NCBI RefSeq assembly: GCF_004138335.1
Contig: NZ_RYFW01000001.1
Span: forward strand, 2,046,001 to 2,110,000
Length of the DNA stretch: 64,000 nucleotides
Direction: 5' to 3'
DNA from: Peristeroidobacter agariperforans
GTDB taxonomy: Bacteria > Pseudomonadota > Gammaproteobacteria > Steroidobacterales > Steroidobacteraceae
The translations under genes and the position numbers were made by a program. The notes under the pieces were generated by a model. The model searched no databases. It saw only the letters and a program-made list of their open reading frames with translations, and had not been told where the DNA came from. Within the stretch, counting starts at the first letter, position 1. Each line of letters starts with the position of its first letter. This document shows, piece by piece, positions 18,121-26,502 of this stretch.

Positions 18121-18828
18121 TCAGAAGAAAATCGACAAACCGAGATGCGCTTCTAGATTATTGACGATCTTCTTTTCGCCAACCAGGTCGCTGTCGAAGA
18201 TGTGGTCGCGCACGTCGAAGTGCACGGCGATCCAGTCTGCCGGCAGCACGCGATAGCCGAAGCCGCCGTTCACGGTGAAGTGATCGTCGCCGGCGAACTC
18301 GGTGTTGCCGATGCCGGCCACCAGGTAGAACGCGCTGTTATATGCACGGTTCTTGCCGATGAAGACTTCGCCAGGCAGCGCGTTCCAGCCGAGCGACAGC
18401 GCGTAATACGAATAGTCGCGCTCGTCGTCGTTGAGCAGATCGGCCTGGCCGGCGAGATTCTCGTAGCTGGTGCGGCCGGCGCGCGACTTGCCGTACGTGC
18501 CTTCCAGGAAGAAATCTTCGGTGAGGTGATAGGCGAGACGACCGCCGTACACGACGTTGCTCTCGAAATCCTCGATGCTCATGATGCCGACATAGCCGCC
18601 GAGCTCGAAATCTTCCGTATCGATGCGCGAGCGGCGGATCTCGCGCCGTTCGACTTGCGGATCGATGATCGGCTTCTGGTCCGGCTCGCCGGTCAACGGC
18701 TCGGCGTCGGCGGCAGGCGCCAACGACTCCGGCCGGTCGTCATCGCGACCGCCCAGCAGGGAGCAGCCTGGCAGCACCGTAACGGCGAGCAGGCTCAGAA
18801 AAAGAATGCGAGACCGAGATACTTCCAT
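18121..18828 (-). CDS. outer-membrane beta-barrel lipoprotein (TIGR04565-like)
   Basis: A 235-residue protein with a signal peptide and lipobox (LAVTVLPGC). It carries a charged linker, then an eight-strand-type barrel from about residue 70 (FELGGYVGIMSIEDFESN, LAYHLTEDFFLEGTYG, HFDVRDHIF) ending in LGLSIFF. This resembles the outer-membrane barrel domain family described in myxobacteria and gammaproteobacteria. Its start lies inside the 3' end of the preceding barrel gene (34-bp overlap), so the two are coupled and probably expressed together. It may share an ancestor with its neighbour, whose C-terminus is also a barrel ending in double Phe. Confidence 0.82.
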   Translation of the reverse strand: MEVSRSRILFLSLLAVTVLPGCSLLGGRDDDRPESLAPAADAEPLTGEPDQKPIIDPQVERREIRRSRIDTEDFELGGYVGIMSIEDFESNVVYGGRLAYHLTEDFFLEGTYGKSRAGRTSYENLAGQADLLNDDERDYSYYALSLGWNALPGEVFIGKNRAYNSAFYLVAGIGNTEFAGDDHFTVNGGFGYRVLPADWIAVHFDVRDHIFDSDLVGEKKIVNNLEAHLGLSIFF

Positions 18829-19544
18829 TCGTCCACTTCCTCGTTGTCGTTGCGGCTCGTGAACACGATGTTGTGACGATATTCGGAGCGCAACATGAAA
18901 CGACGGGTCAGATAAAATTGCAGGCCGCCACCGACGTAGCCGATCTGATCGTCACGGTCGATGGTGTCCACCAGGTTCGCCTTCGGATCGGTGTAGATCA
19001 CACCGGTGCCGAGCGTGAAATAGGGCGACAGGCGCCACTCGGGCGCGAATACGTGCAACAGCCCGACAGTGTAGCTGTGGCTGTTGGAGAACTCGCCGAT
19101 GATGTGATTGACGGTCAGCTCGATGGACAGGTTGTCGCTGAAGGCGTAGCCGCCGAACACCGAGACCAGGCTCGCGCCGTCGAAGTCGCCGCCACTGACG
19201 CCGGCCTGCCAACGGCGACTCATATAGTTCTCGCGCGCCGGCTCCTGCAGGTCGAGCGGTTCGCCGGTGGGCTCGAGCGTCGCGATCATCTGATCGCGCG
19301 ACGCCCAGCCTTCGACGCCCTGATCGGTGCGCAACTGGAACCAGTCGGTGCGGCGCTTCACCAGCTCCACTTCACGGCCGCGCTCCACCACATGGAAGAT
19401 CGGATAGCCGCGCCCCGGGCCGGAGTGCAGCTCGATGAACGGATCGGCGATGAGGATCTTGTGCGCCGGTTCTTCAGCCTGCACTCCCGCCGCGAACAGC
19501 AACAGTAAGCATAGGAACGATAGCGGCGTGAGCGACCGAGACAT
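18795..19544 (-). CDS. SH3-like domain plus outer-membrane beta-barrel protein
   Basis: A 249-residue protein. A signal peptide (LSFLCLLLLFAAGVQA) precedes a bacterial SH3-like domain at about residues 28-85 (IELHSGPGRGYPIFHVVERG, WFQLRTDQGVEGWASRDQ), then a barrel with alternating strands (VSVFGGYAFSDNLSIELTV, FYLTRRFMLRSEYRHNIV) ending in YLGLAFFF. The SH3 part could bind peptide or peptidoglycan. The ATG overlaps the stop of the HzsA-like gene by one base (TGATG), indicating translational coupling, and its 3' end overlaps the next barrel gene by 34 bp. Confidence 0.83.
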   Translation of the reverse strand: MSRSLTPLSFLCLLLLFAAGVQAEEPAHKILIADPFIELHSGPGRGYPIFHVVERGREVELVKRRTDWFQLRTDQGVEGWASRDQMIATLEPTGEPLDLQEPARENYMSRRWQAGVSGGDFDGASLVSVFGGYAFSDNLSIELTVNHIIGEFSNSHSYTVGLLHVFAPEWRLSPYFTLGTGVIYTDPKANLVDTIDRDDQIGYVGGGLQFYLTRRFMLRSEYRHNIVFTSRNDNEEVDEWKYLGLAFFF

Positions 19545-22324
19545 CAATTCTCCGGGGCGGTGAACGGGTCGTTGAAGTACTGCGCGCCGATGTCCAACCA
19601 TTCGGACAGCAAGCGTAACTCACTTGGTGACATAAAGTCGCTATGCGGCACGGTTCCGCCGGTGCTTTCCATCTTCTCGAAGAAGCGTGACACGCCCGCG
19701 CCACCATTGACGTTCATGGAGGCCGGCACGTTGCGGAAGGCCACGCAGGTCGTCACGTTCGTGACCGGGTCGGTCTGGAACTCCAGGCATTCATCGACCA
19801 GCTGAGTGCCGTCGAGGATCTGGCCGCGGTCAGCGAACAACAGCTCGCGATAGGACTTGAACTGCAGCGCCTGCTCTTCGGACGGGCCGTCGCTCAGGTC
19901 CAGATCGCCGGCGGGCACTTGCGCCGCAGCCGCGCTCACCGGTGCATGACAGCTGTTGCACTTGTTGTTGATGATCACACCGCCGCCGTCCACGTCCGGA
20001 ATGCCGTCGCCGTTGGCGTCGACGAAGCGGTCCAGGCCCCACAGCGGATGAATGTGCCGCTCGTAATGAATGGTGATCCGGCACAGGGTCGTGAGATTGG
20101 AACGGCAGGACGGCGCGACCGGCGCCACCGCGCCTGCCGGCAATGAGTTCGCACAGGCGAAGCGGGCAAGCGGATCGGCCGCGTTCGTCAGCACGTTGTT
20201 GATGCCGGCGGCATAGCACGCGTCGACTTCATTGGTCGCGGGCGCTGCCGTCAGCCAGTAATCCTTGAACGCCAGGTCGACGCTCATCGAACAGGCGCCG
20301 CCGCACATGATGCGGTTACGGGTGTCCGCCATGGTCTCGCCGACGATGTTGGCGAACAAAGCAGCGTTGGCGCCAGGGAACGGCACACCAGCGCTGGGCG
20401 CGCCCGGATTCACCGCGTTGGTCATGCCTTTACGACCGTGCGCCATCGGCGTCGTGGCATTGCCGTTGTGACATCCATTGCAGGTCAGCTGCTCGCCCGG
20501 CTGCACTTGCAACCAGTTGGTGTGGCGACCGCCCAGCGCGCCGCCGAGACGGCGACCGTCCGCATCGAGCACGCTGATCGAGAATGCGACGTTCGCCGGC
20601 ACCTTCACCTTAACGGAGCCGTCCGGCTCGACCGGCGCGTAGCCGAGGATTTCGCGCATGCCGAGCGCACGGTTCGGACCGAACGCGGTGTTCGAGAAGT
20701 CGCGGGTGTCGTTGTCCGGGATCGATACGGCCTTCTCGACGCGCAGGAAACGAGCGGGACGGGTCGCATAACCCGCATTGGCCGGATTGCGAACGGTCGC
20801 GATGCCGCCGGGCGCGGTGTCCACCCCGTCGATGTCATACACGCTGCCGATGCTCAGCACGCCGACGCCTTCATTCTGCAACTGCTGCGGATAGTCGATG
20901 CCCGCGGTGCGATCCGGAATGACGACCGGCAGCGCACGCTGCGAGCCCGACACCACTTCGGTATAGATGAACCCTTCCTGCGGAACGACGATGGGTCGCT
21001 GAGTATTTTCGCGAACGTCGTACACATAGATGCCATACAGCGGCGGCGCTTCCACGGCATCGGGGTTCTGCAAGCGATCGCTGGTGCAGGGGACGATGCG
21101 GGTGTCCTCCACCAGTCGACACTGCGACCAGCTCACCAGCAGGCGGCCGCTGCCGTCATACAACGGTTGAGCCGTGCGATACCGGCCGCCGGGCGACGGG
21201 CCCGGAATCGTGCGCACATCGGTCGGCAGCGCGCGCGTTTGCGCCGGACCAGTCATGCCGATGTTTGCGGCCGAGGCGGCGCGAGTGTTGTCGACGTAAG
21301 TATCGGTATCGATCAGCACCAGGTCGCCGCCTTCGCCCGTGCCCTGAAAGGGACGGACCAGGGACAGCGTGCGGCCGTCCTGCAGCGGCTTGGGATTCAG
21401 GAACTGAATGGTGCTCAACGTGGCGTTCGGCGGCGGATTGGGCGAGCCGGTCTGATGGCTGTTCGCGCCATACAGCAGCTGCAGATCCGAGCCGTCGGGA
21501 TTGATGGAGTACAGATCGTACTGGTTGTCATCGATGTGATGTTCCCAGCGCGTGAACACGATGCGGCCGTTGGGCAGCACTTCCGGCGTCAGGTCGTGGC
21601 TCTGGTTGAACGAGATCTGACGGATGTTGGTGCCGTCGTCATCCATCACGTGCAGCACGAAGGCCGACTCGTTGTCGTTCTCGTCCTGGGCCGCGAACTG
21701 CGGCTTGTTCTCGTCGAGCAGGATGGCGCGCGAGGACTGCTGGCGGGTCGAGCTGAACACGATGCGCCCATCCGGCAGGTAGCGCGCCATGATGTCGTGA
21801 CCGGTCTCCTCCACGATGTCGGAGGTGATGATGCGGCGAAGCTGGCGGCTCGCCACGTCGTATTCCCAGATGTTCCAGGTCGGCTGATCTTCCTCGTCCG
21901 CGTTCTCGATGAAGCGCGCACGCATGGAGAACAGCACCTTGGTGCCGTCGTAGTTGACGCTCACGTCGCGGATATCGCCGAGACCCTGGGTCTCAGCCGA
22001 CGTTAGATTGACTTCCGGCGAGGACGTCGAAGCGCGATCGCGCATGAACAGGTCGGCGCCGATCTCGAATCGGAGCAGCTCGCGCGCATCGGCATTCGCC
22101 AGCTCGTCGTCTTCCGGATCCGGCACCGGACGCTTCACGTAGAACACCGGGAAATCCAGCGTCACCGGATCCATGTTCTGACCGCTGCCGATGGTCACAT
22201 CGGTGCCGCCGCCGCCGCTGTCGCAGCCGCCGAGCAGGAACGCAATGGCGCTCATGAGCAGCACCGCGCCGCCCTTGCGCACGATGGCCCGATTCGACGC
22301 GTCTTGCTGCGCCTGATGACTCAT
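19544..22324 (-). CDS. HzsA-like propeller lipoprotein with two CxxCH motifs
   Basis: A 926-residue lipoprotein (start MSHQAQQ with GGAG upstream; lipobox AFLLGGC). The N-terminal 500 residues form WD40-like/PD40 propeller repeats (DGTKVLFSMRARF, DGRIVFSSTRQQSSRA, NGRIVFTRWEHHIDDNQYDL). This is the arrangement of the alpha subunit of hydrazine synthase and its non-anammox relatives. Two c-type haem motifs follow: CNGCH near residue 615 and CNSCH near 790. The haem-binding C-terminal part also has an Ala/Gly-rich loop (KCNSCHAPVSAAAAQVP). It is the first gene of the leftward seven-gene operon. A hydrazine-forming role is unlikely; a multihaem envelope oxidoreductase is the safer inference. Confidence 0.82.
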   Translation of the reverse strand: MSHQAQQDASNRAIVRKGGAVLLMSAIAFLLGGCDSGGGGTDVTIGSGQNMDPVTLDFPVFYVKRPVPDPEDDELANADARELLRFEIGADLFMRDRASTSSPEVNLTSAETQGLGDIRDVSVNYDGTKVLFSMRARFIENADEEDQPTWNIWEYDVASRQLRRIITSDIVEETGHDIMARYLPDGRIVFSSTRQQSSRAILLDENKPQFAAQDENDNESAFVLHVMDDDGTNIRQISFNQSHDLTPEVLPNGRIVFTRWEHHIDDNQYDLYSINPDGSDLQLLYGANSHQTGSPNPPPNATLSTIQFLNPKPLQDGRTLSLVRPFQGTGEGGDLVLIDTDTYVDNTRAASAANIGMTGPAQTRALPTDVRTIPGPSPGGRYRTAQPLYDGSGRLLVSWSQCRLVEDTRIVPCTSDRLQNPDAVEAPPLYGIYVYDVRENTQRPIVVPQEGFIYTEVVSGSQRALPVVIPDRTAGIDYPQQLQNEGVGVLSIGSVYDIDGVDTAPGGIATVRNPANAGYATRPARFLRVEKAVSIPDNDTRDFSNTAFGPNRALGMREILGYAPVEPDGSVKVKVPANVAFSISVLDADGRRLGGALGGRHTNWLQVQPGEQLTCNGCHNGNATTPMAHGRKGMTNAVNPGAPSAGVPFPGANAALFANIVGETMADTRNRIMCGGACSMSVDLAFKDYWLTAAPATNEVDACYAAGINNVLTNAADPLARFACANSLPAGAVAPVAPSCRSNLTTLCRITIHYERHIHPLWGLDRFVDANGDGIPDVDGGGVIINNKCNSCHAPVSAAAAQVPAGDLDLSDGPSEEQALQFKSYRELLFADRGQILDGTQLVDECLEFQTDPVTNVTTCVAFRNVPASMNVNGGAGVSRFFEKMESTGGTVPHSDFMSPSELRLLSEWLDIGAQYFNDPFTAPEN

Positions 22325-22807
22325 TGAAGCGTTACTCCGAGTTCTCGCATCGATTAACAACGTTGTCTGCCAGGTATCGCCAGGTATTCGATGGGGTCGG
22401 AGCGCTTCGTTTTCGGGGGCGCCATCTTCGACGCGACATATTTCGCGATCCGTTAAGCGAGTCACAAGCGGACGCGATATTCCCTGAATCTCGAATCACT
22501 TCCGCCGGGCTTCGGAGCATTGCGTGAAGCGCCTCACACTCCAACCGTGATCCCGTCGATATCAATGACGGGGCGCCGCGCTGGACTGCCCATCGTGGCG
22601 GCGAGACTACACGCGCGCGCGAAGCGCTCGACACTGTCTCTTGGGCGCGACGTATGGCGATTGAGACAGTTAACTGGCTGAAAAGCCGGCCGTATAGTCC
22701 CGCCCAATGTCGGGGTACAACCGACTTTGTATCGATACCGCGGGTGACCCTTAAGAGTTTGCCGGAGTCTGCCGAGAGTAGATCGTCTGGCTGTGGGAAA
22801 GAGCTGC
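22325..22807. promoter_or_regulatory. divergent intergenic region between two redox operons
   Basis: A 483-bp gene-free stretch separating the HzsA-like operon (leftward) from the monohaem/LamG/DUF1501-like operon (rightward). Short open frames here have no family features. It must hold both promoters. I can name one candidate on the rightward side (see the promoter entry); I could not place the leftward one with confidence. Its length suggests room for a shared regulator. Confidence 0.6.
22670..22698 (+). promoter_or_regulatory. candidate sigma-70 promoter of the rightward redox operon
   Basis: TTAACT (4 of 6 match to TTGACA), 17-bp spacer and TATAGT (5 of 6 match to TATAAT), about 110 bp before the start codon of the monohaem protein gene. 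The leader would therefore be about 100 nt. Based on motif match only. Confidence 0.45.
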
Positions 22808-24016
22808 ATGAGCAACATGAAACCAACGAACGGAACTTCCCCGCTCGCGAAAGCAGCCGCGCTAGGCGTGGCATTCGCAACTTTGGCGCTGGGACAACAG
22901 GCGTCCGCCGGCCCGCGCGAGCAGGCGCATCGGATGTATCAGCGGCTCACGGGCACATCGCCGTCCGAGCTATTGCTCAACGATCTGGAAGACCAGGTCA
23001 CGAACCTTGGACTCGCCGGCGCTGCGGCGTACATGCTCGATCCGGAGCTGGACCACTCGAAGGATTTCTACACCGTCACGCTGAAGAACTTCGCCACACC
23101 CTGGACCAATCGCGACCAGTCGATCTTCGCGCCGCTGAACGATTACACGGCGACCGTCATCGGCCTGGTGAAAGACGACCGGGACTTCCGCGAGGTGCTG
23201 TTCGACGACGTGGTCTACGTCGGCAGCGGTGGCCCGGCGTACTCGCCGACCAGCAACGAACACTATGCGACGCTGGAAAATAACAACGTCGATCTGCGCA
23301 CGCTGACACGCACCACGCAGTCGTCGCTGAACGGCCTGCCGCCGGAGGCGACGGCCGGCGTCATCACTTCGCGCGCTGCCTCCGAGGCCTTTTTCATCGA
23401 CGGCACCAACCGCGCGATGTTCCGTTTCACGCTGCTCAATCACATGTGCCGGGACATGGAACAGATCAGCGATACGAGCCTGCCGCCCGACCGCATCCGT
23501 CAGGACGTGACCCGCAGCCCGGGCGGCGACAGCCGCGTGTTCAACAACAACTGCGTCGGCTGCCACAACGTCATGGACTCGATGGCGCAGGCCTTTGCTT
23601 ACTACGACTTCGACGAAACGGCCGGACGGCTGGTGTACACGCAGGGTCAGGTGCAGCCGAAGTACCTGATCAATTCGGACAGCTTCAAGCCTGGCTATGT
23701 CACGCCGAACGATGCGTGGGAAAACCGCATGCGTATCGACGGACGCAACGATATCAACGTGCTCGGCTGGGACCCGGCCCGGCCTGGCCGGGGCAACGGC
23801 GCCAAGACCTTGGGGCAGGAGTTCGCGTATAGCGACGCCTTCGCCGAGTGCCAGACCGAAAAAGTGTTCCGCAAGGTCTGCTTCCGCGGGCCTACCGCCG
23901 CCGAGATTGGAGCCGCCAAGAATGGCGTCTTCTACAACATCGTCCAGAGCTTCGAGAGTGGCGGCAGCCTGCGAACCGTATTCGCGCGGGTGGCTGCCCA
24001 GTGTGCTGGCCAGTGA
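22808..24016 (+). CDS. secreted monohaem CxxCH protein, uncharacterised
   Basis: A 402-residue exported protein (signal peptide AAALGVAFATLALGQQASA). The ATG at MSNMKPTN is preceded by GGGAAAGAG. It has one c-type haem motif, NNNCVGCHNVMDSMAQAF near residue 249, and a second Cys pair further on (ECQTEKVFRKVCFRG). The rest (HRMYQRLTGTSPSELLLND, DFREVLFDDVVYVG) resembles proteins I have seen next to DUF1501/DUF1585-type cytochrome operons, but I do not recognise a named family. It is the first gene of the rightward operon; the LamG lipoprotein gene starts 14 bp after its stop. Confidence 0.75.
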   Translation: MSNMKPTNGTSPLAKAAALGVAFATLALGQQASAGPREQAHRMYQRLTGTSPSELLLNDLEDQVTNLGLAGAAAYMLDPELDHSKDFYTVTLKNFATPWTNRDQSIFAPLNDYTATVIGLVKDDRDFREVLFDDVVYVGSGGPAYSPTSNEHYATLENNNVDLRTLTRTTQSSLNGLPPEATAGVITSRAASEAFFIDGTNRAMFRFTLLNHMCRDMEQISDTSLPPDRIRQDVTRSPGGDSRVFNNNCVGCHNVMDSMAQAFAYYDFDETAGRLVYTQGQVQPKYLINSDSFKPGYVTPNDAWENRMRIDGRNDINVLGWDPARPGRGNGAKTLGQEFAYSDAFAECQTEKVFRKVCFRGPTAAEIGAAKNGVFYNIVQSFESGGSLRTVFARVAAQCAGQ

Positions 24017-24030
24017 GGCGCGGTGATTCC

Positions 24031-26490
24031 ATGAGCATCAACAGCATCAAGAAACAAATGCGCATCCTGGCCGCGCTCGGCGCATTGGCGCTCGCCGGCT
24101 GCAGTGGCGGTTCGAGCACGGAGCAAAACCCGGTGCCGGCTCCGCCCAACGTCGGCGCGGACTATGTCGGCCCCGCCGCCGCGAACGACGACATCCAGGC
24201 GTTCCGCAACGAATTCTGGAACAACATCCGTACGCCCGATCGCTGCGGCGGCTGTCACAACGCTACCGGCCAGGCGCCTTCGTTTGCGCGCTCCGACGAC
24301 GTGAACCAGGCGTATCAGCAGACCACCGGCATCGTGAACCGCGAGAATCCCTCGCTGTCGCTGCTCGTCACTAAAGTTGCCGGCGGTCACAACTGCTGGC
24401 GCGGCGATCCGGCGGCGTGTGCAAGCGATCTCACTCGCTGGATCACGGCTTGGGTTGGAGCCACGGGCACGGGCGGCAAGCAGATCACGTTGCTCGAGCC
24501 GGAGCTGGTCAATCCGACTTCCGGTAAGCGCCTGCCGGCCGTGCGGCCGGCCAATTTCAACGGCGTCTACGCACTGCTGAATCAGCATTGCTCGGGTTGC
24601 CATCAGTCGAACTCGGCGACCGCGCAGCAGCCGTTCTTCGCCGCGGACAATATCGACGAGGCCTATCTGGCGGCGATTCCGAAGATCAATCTCAATGCGC
24701 CGGAACAGTCCCGTTTCGTAGTGCGCCTGTTCCCCGAAAGGCACAACTGCTGGACCGACGACTGCGAGACCGATGCCCAGACCATGCTCGAGCAGATTCA
24801 AATCCTGGCAGCCGGCATTACCGCCGCGCCGCCGCCGGATGGCGTGCTCAGCAAGGCGCTGACGCTGTACGACGGCACGGTCGCCGCGGGCGGCAACCGT
24901 TACGAAGCGAACATGATCGCGTTGTACGAGTTCAAGACTGGCAGCGGCAACATCGCGTACGACACCAGCGGCGTTGCGCCCACGGCCGACCTGGAATTGT
25001 CGGTGCCCGGCATCGAGTGGGTCGGCGGCTGGGGCATCAACATCCGCAGCGGCCGCGCCAAGACGTTTGGCGCCGCGAGCCGCAAGTTCAATGACCTGAT
25101 CAAGGCGACCGGCGAGTACTCGATCGAAGCGTGGGTCGTGCCTGGCAACGTGACGCAGGAAGACGCGCGCATCGTCAGCTACTCCGGTAGCACCGACGTG
25201 CGTAACTTCACGATGGGCCAGAACCTGTACAACTATGAGTTCGCCGCTCGCAGCTCCGAGACCGATGCCAACGGCATGCCGAGGCTGATCACCGACGACG
25301 ATGCGGAACGCTTGCAAGCCTCGTTGCAGCACGTCGTGATGACGTTCGATCCGGTCAACGGCCGTCGCATCTACGTCAACGGCGAATTCACCGGCGATGT
25401 CGACGGCTCGGGCGGCGGCTCGCTGGAATCCTGGGACAATACCTTCGCGCTGTACTTCGGCAACGAAGCCAGCGGCGATCGCCAGTGGCAAGGCGTGATC
25501 CGCCTGGCGGCCATCTATAACCGCGCGCTGAACCTGCAGCAGATCAAGCAGAATTTCGAAGCCGGCGTCGGCCAGAAGTTCTTCCTGCTGTTCGGCGTCT
25601 CGCACGTCGTCGACATGCCAAGGGCCTACATCATGTTCGAGGCCACGCAGTACGACAGCTACGGTTATCTGTTCACCAATCCGAAGTTCATCAGTCTGGA
25701 CGCGGCGGCCATGCCGGGCAGCATTCCGCTGCAGAGCATGCGCATCGGCGTGAACGGCGCCGAAGCGGAGGTGGGCCAGGCCTATCGCCTGCTGGATCTG
25801 ACCATCAACGATCAGATGTATTCGGCCGCCACCGGCCAGCTGCTCTCCTCGGTAGGCACGATCATTCCCGCGGAGCAGGGGCCCGAGTTCGACCAGTTCT
25901 TCCTGTGCTTCGATAAGTTGGGCGCACAGGAGGATTTCTGTACCCAGTACACCCCGGGCATCGCGATTCCCAGGGTCGGCAGCACCGGCACCTCCGACAT
26001 CGGCGTGAAGTTGTTCGATGCCATCAACGCGACCATGGCGTCGATCACCGGCGTCGATCCGAACAACGCCGATATCAAGCGCTCGTATAACAACGTGCGT
26101 CAGTCGTTGCCGGCGGTGCATGACCTGCAGGGTTATCTGTCATCGCACCAGACCGCGGTGGCGCAGCTGGCGCTGCAGTACTGCAATGTGCTGGTGAATA
26201 CGCAGAGGAGCAGCTTCTTCCCCGGCGTGGATTTCAGCGCGGATCTCACCCAGCCCGGCGGCTCCGGCAGGATCCCGAATGCCAATGGCCAGGCGGTGCT
26301 CGACACTCTGTACTACAAGATGATTGGCACGGCCGCCTCGCAGCTGAGCGACACGGATTTCATGGCGGACGTGGGCGGTCTGATGGGCACCTTGTGCAGC
26401 GATCAGGCCTGTAGCGGTCAGCGCACAGCGGATGTCGTGAAGGCCGCTTGCGGTGCCGCTCTCGGTAACGCCGCGACCCTGGTTGAGTAA
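24031..26490 (+). CDS. LamG-domain lipoprotein with duplicated CxxCH/HNCW modules
   Basis: An 819-residue lipoprotein (start MSINSIKKQMRIL; lipobox LALAGC). The N-terminal 260 residues hold two similar modules: DRCGGCHNATG near residue 71 with GGHNCWRGDP near 120, and QHCSGCHQSN near 187 with RHNCWTDDC near 238. Each would bind one c-type haem, with the HNCW segment perhaps supplying the axial ligand. A LamG/concanavalin-like domain follows at about 300-510 (EYSIEAWVVPGNVTQEDAR, VVMTFDPVNGRRIYVNGEF, TFALYFGNEASGDRQWQG). The C-terminal 300 residues are unassigned (HDLQGYLSSHQTAVAQLALQ). Middle gene of the rightward operon, 12 bp before the Tat-signal gene. Function unknown. Confidence 0.8.
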   Translation: MSINSIKKQMRILAALGALALAGCSGGSSTEQNPVPAPPNVGADYVGPAAANDDIQAFRNEFWNNIRTPDRCGGCHNATGQAPSFARSDDVNQAYQQTTGIVNRENPSLSLLVTKVAGGHNCWRGDPAACASDLTRWITAWVGATGTGGKQITLLEPELVNPTSGKRLPAVRPANFNGVYALLNQHCSGCHQSNSATAQQPFFAADNIDEAYLAAIPKINLNAPEQSRFVVRLFPERHNCWTDDCETDAQTMLEQIQILAAGITAAPPPDGVLSKALTLYDGTVAAGGNRYEANMIALYEFKTGSGNIAYDTSGVAPTADLELSVPGIEWVGGWGINIRSGRAKTFGAASRKFNDLIKATGEYSIEAWVVPGNVTQEDARIVSYSGSTDVRNFTMGQNLYNYEFAARSSETDANGMPRLITDDDAERLQASLQHVVMTFDPVNGRRIYVNGEFTGDVDGSGGGSLESWDNTFALYFGNEASGDRQWQGVIRLAAIYNRALNLQQIKQNFEAGVGQKFFLLFGVSHVVDMPRAYIMFEATQYDSYGYLFTNPKFISLDAAAMPGSIPLQSMRIGVNGAEAEVGQAYRLLDLTINDQMYSAATGQLLSSVGTIIPAEQGPEFDQFFLCFDKLGAQEDFCTQYTPGIAIPRVGSTGTSDIGVKLFDAINATMASITGVDPNNADIKRSYNNVRQSLPAVHDLQGYLSSHQTAVAQLALQYCNVLVNTQRSSFFPGVDFSADLTQPGGSGRIPNANGQAVLDTLYYKMIGTAASQLSDTDFMADVGGLMGTLCSDQACSGQRTADVVKAACGAALGNAATLVE

Positions 26491-26502
26491 GAGGCTCATC
26501 GC

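Noticed and set aside
20438-22006. A 522-codon plus-strand frame inside the HzsA-like gene
   Set aside because: Antisense shadow; composition dominated by Arg, Val and His, no signal or domain.
19544-22324. Hydrazine synthesis (anammox) function
   Set aside because: Only the alpha-like propeller subunit is present; no beta/gamma subunits, and the other genes point to a general envelope redox role.
23932-26121. A 729-codon minus-strand frame over the LamG lipoprotein gene
   Set aside because: Antisense shadow of a gene with clear CxxCH, LamG and lipobox features.
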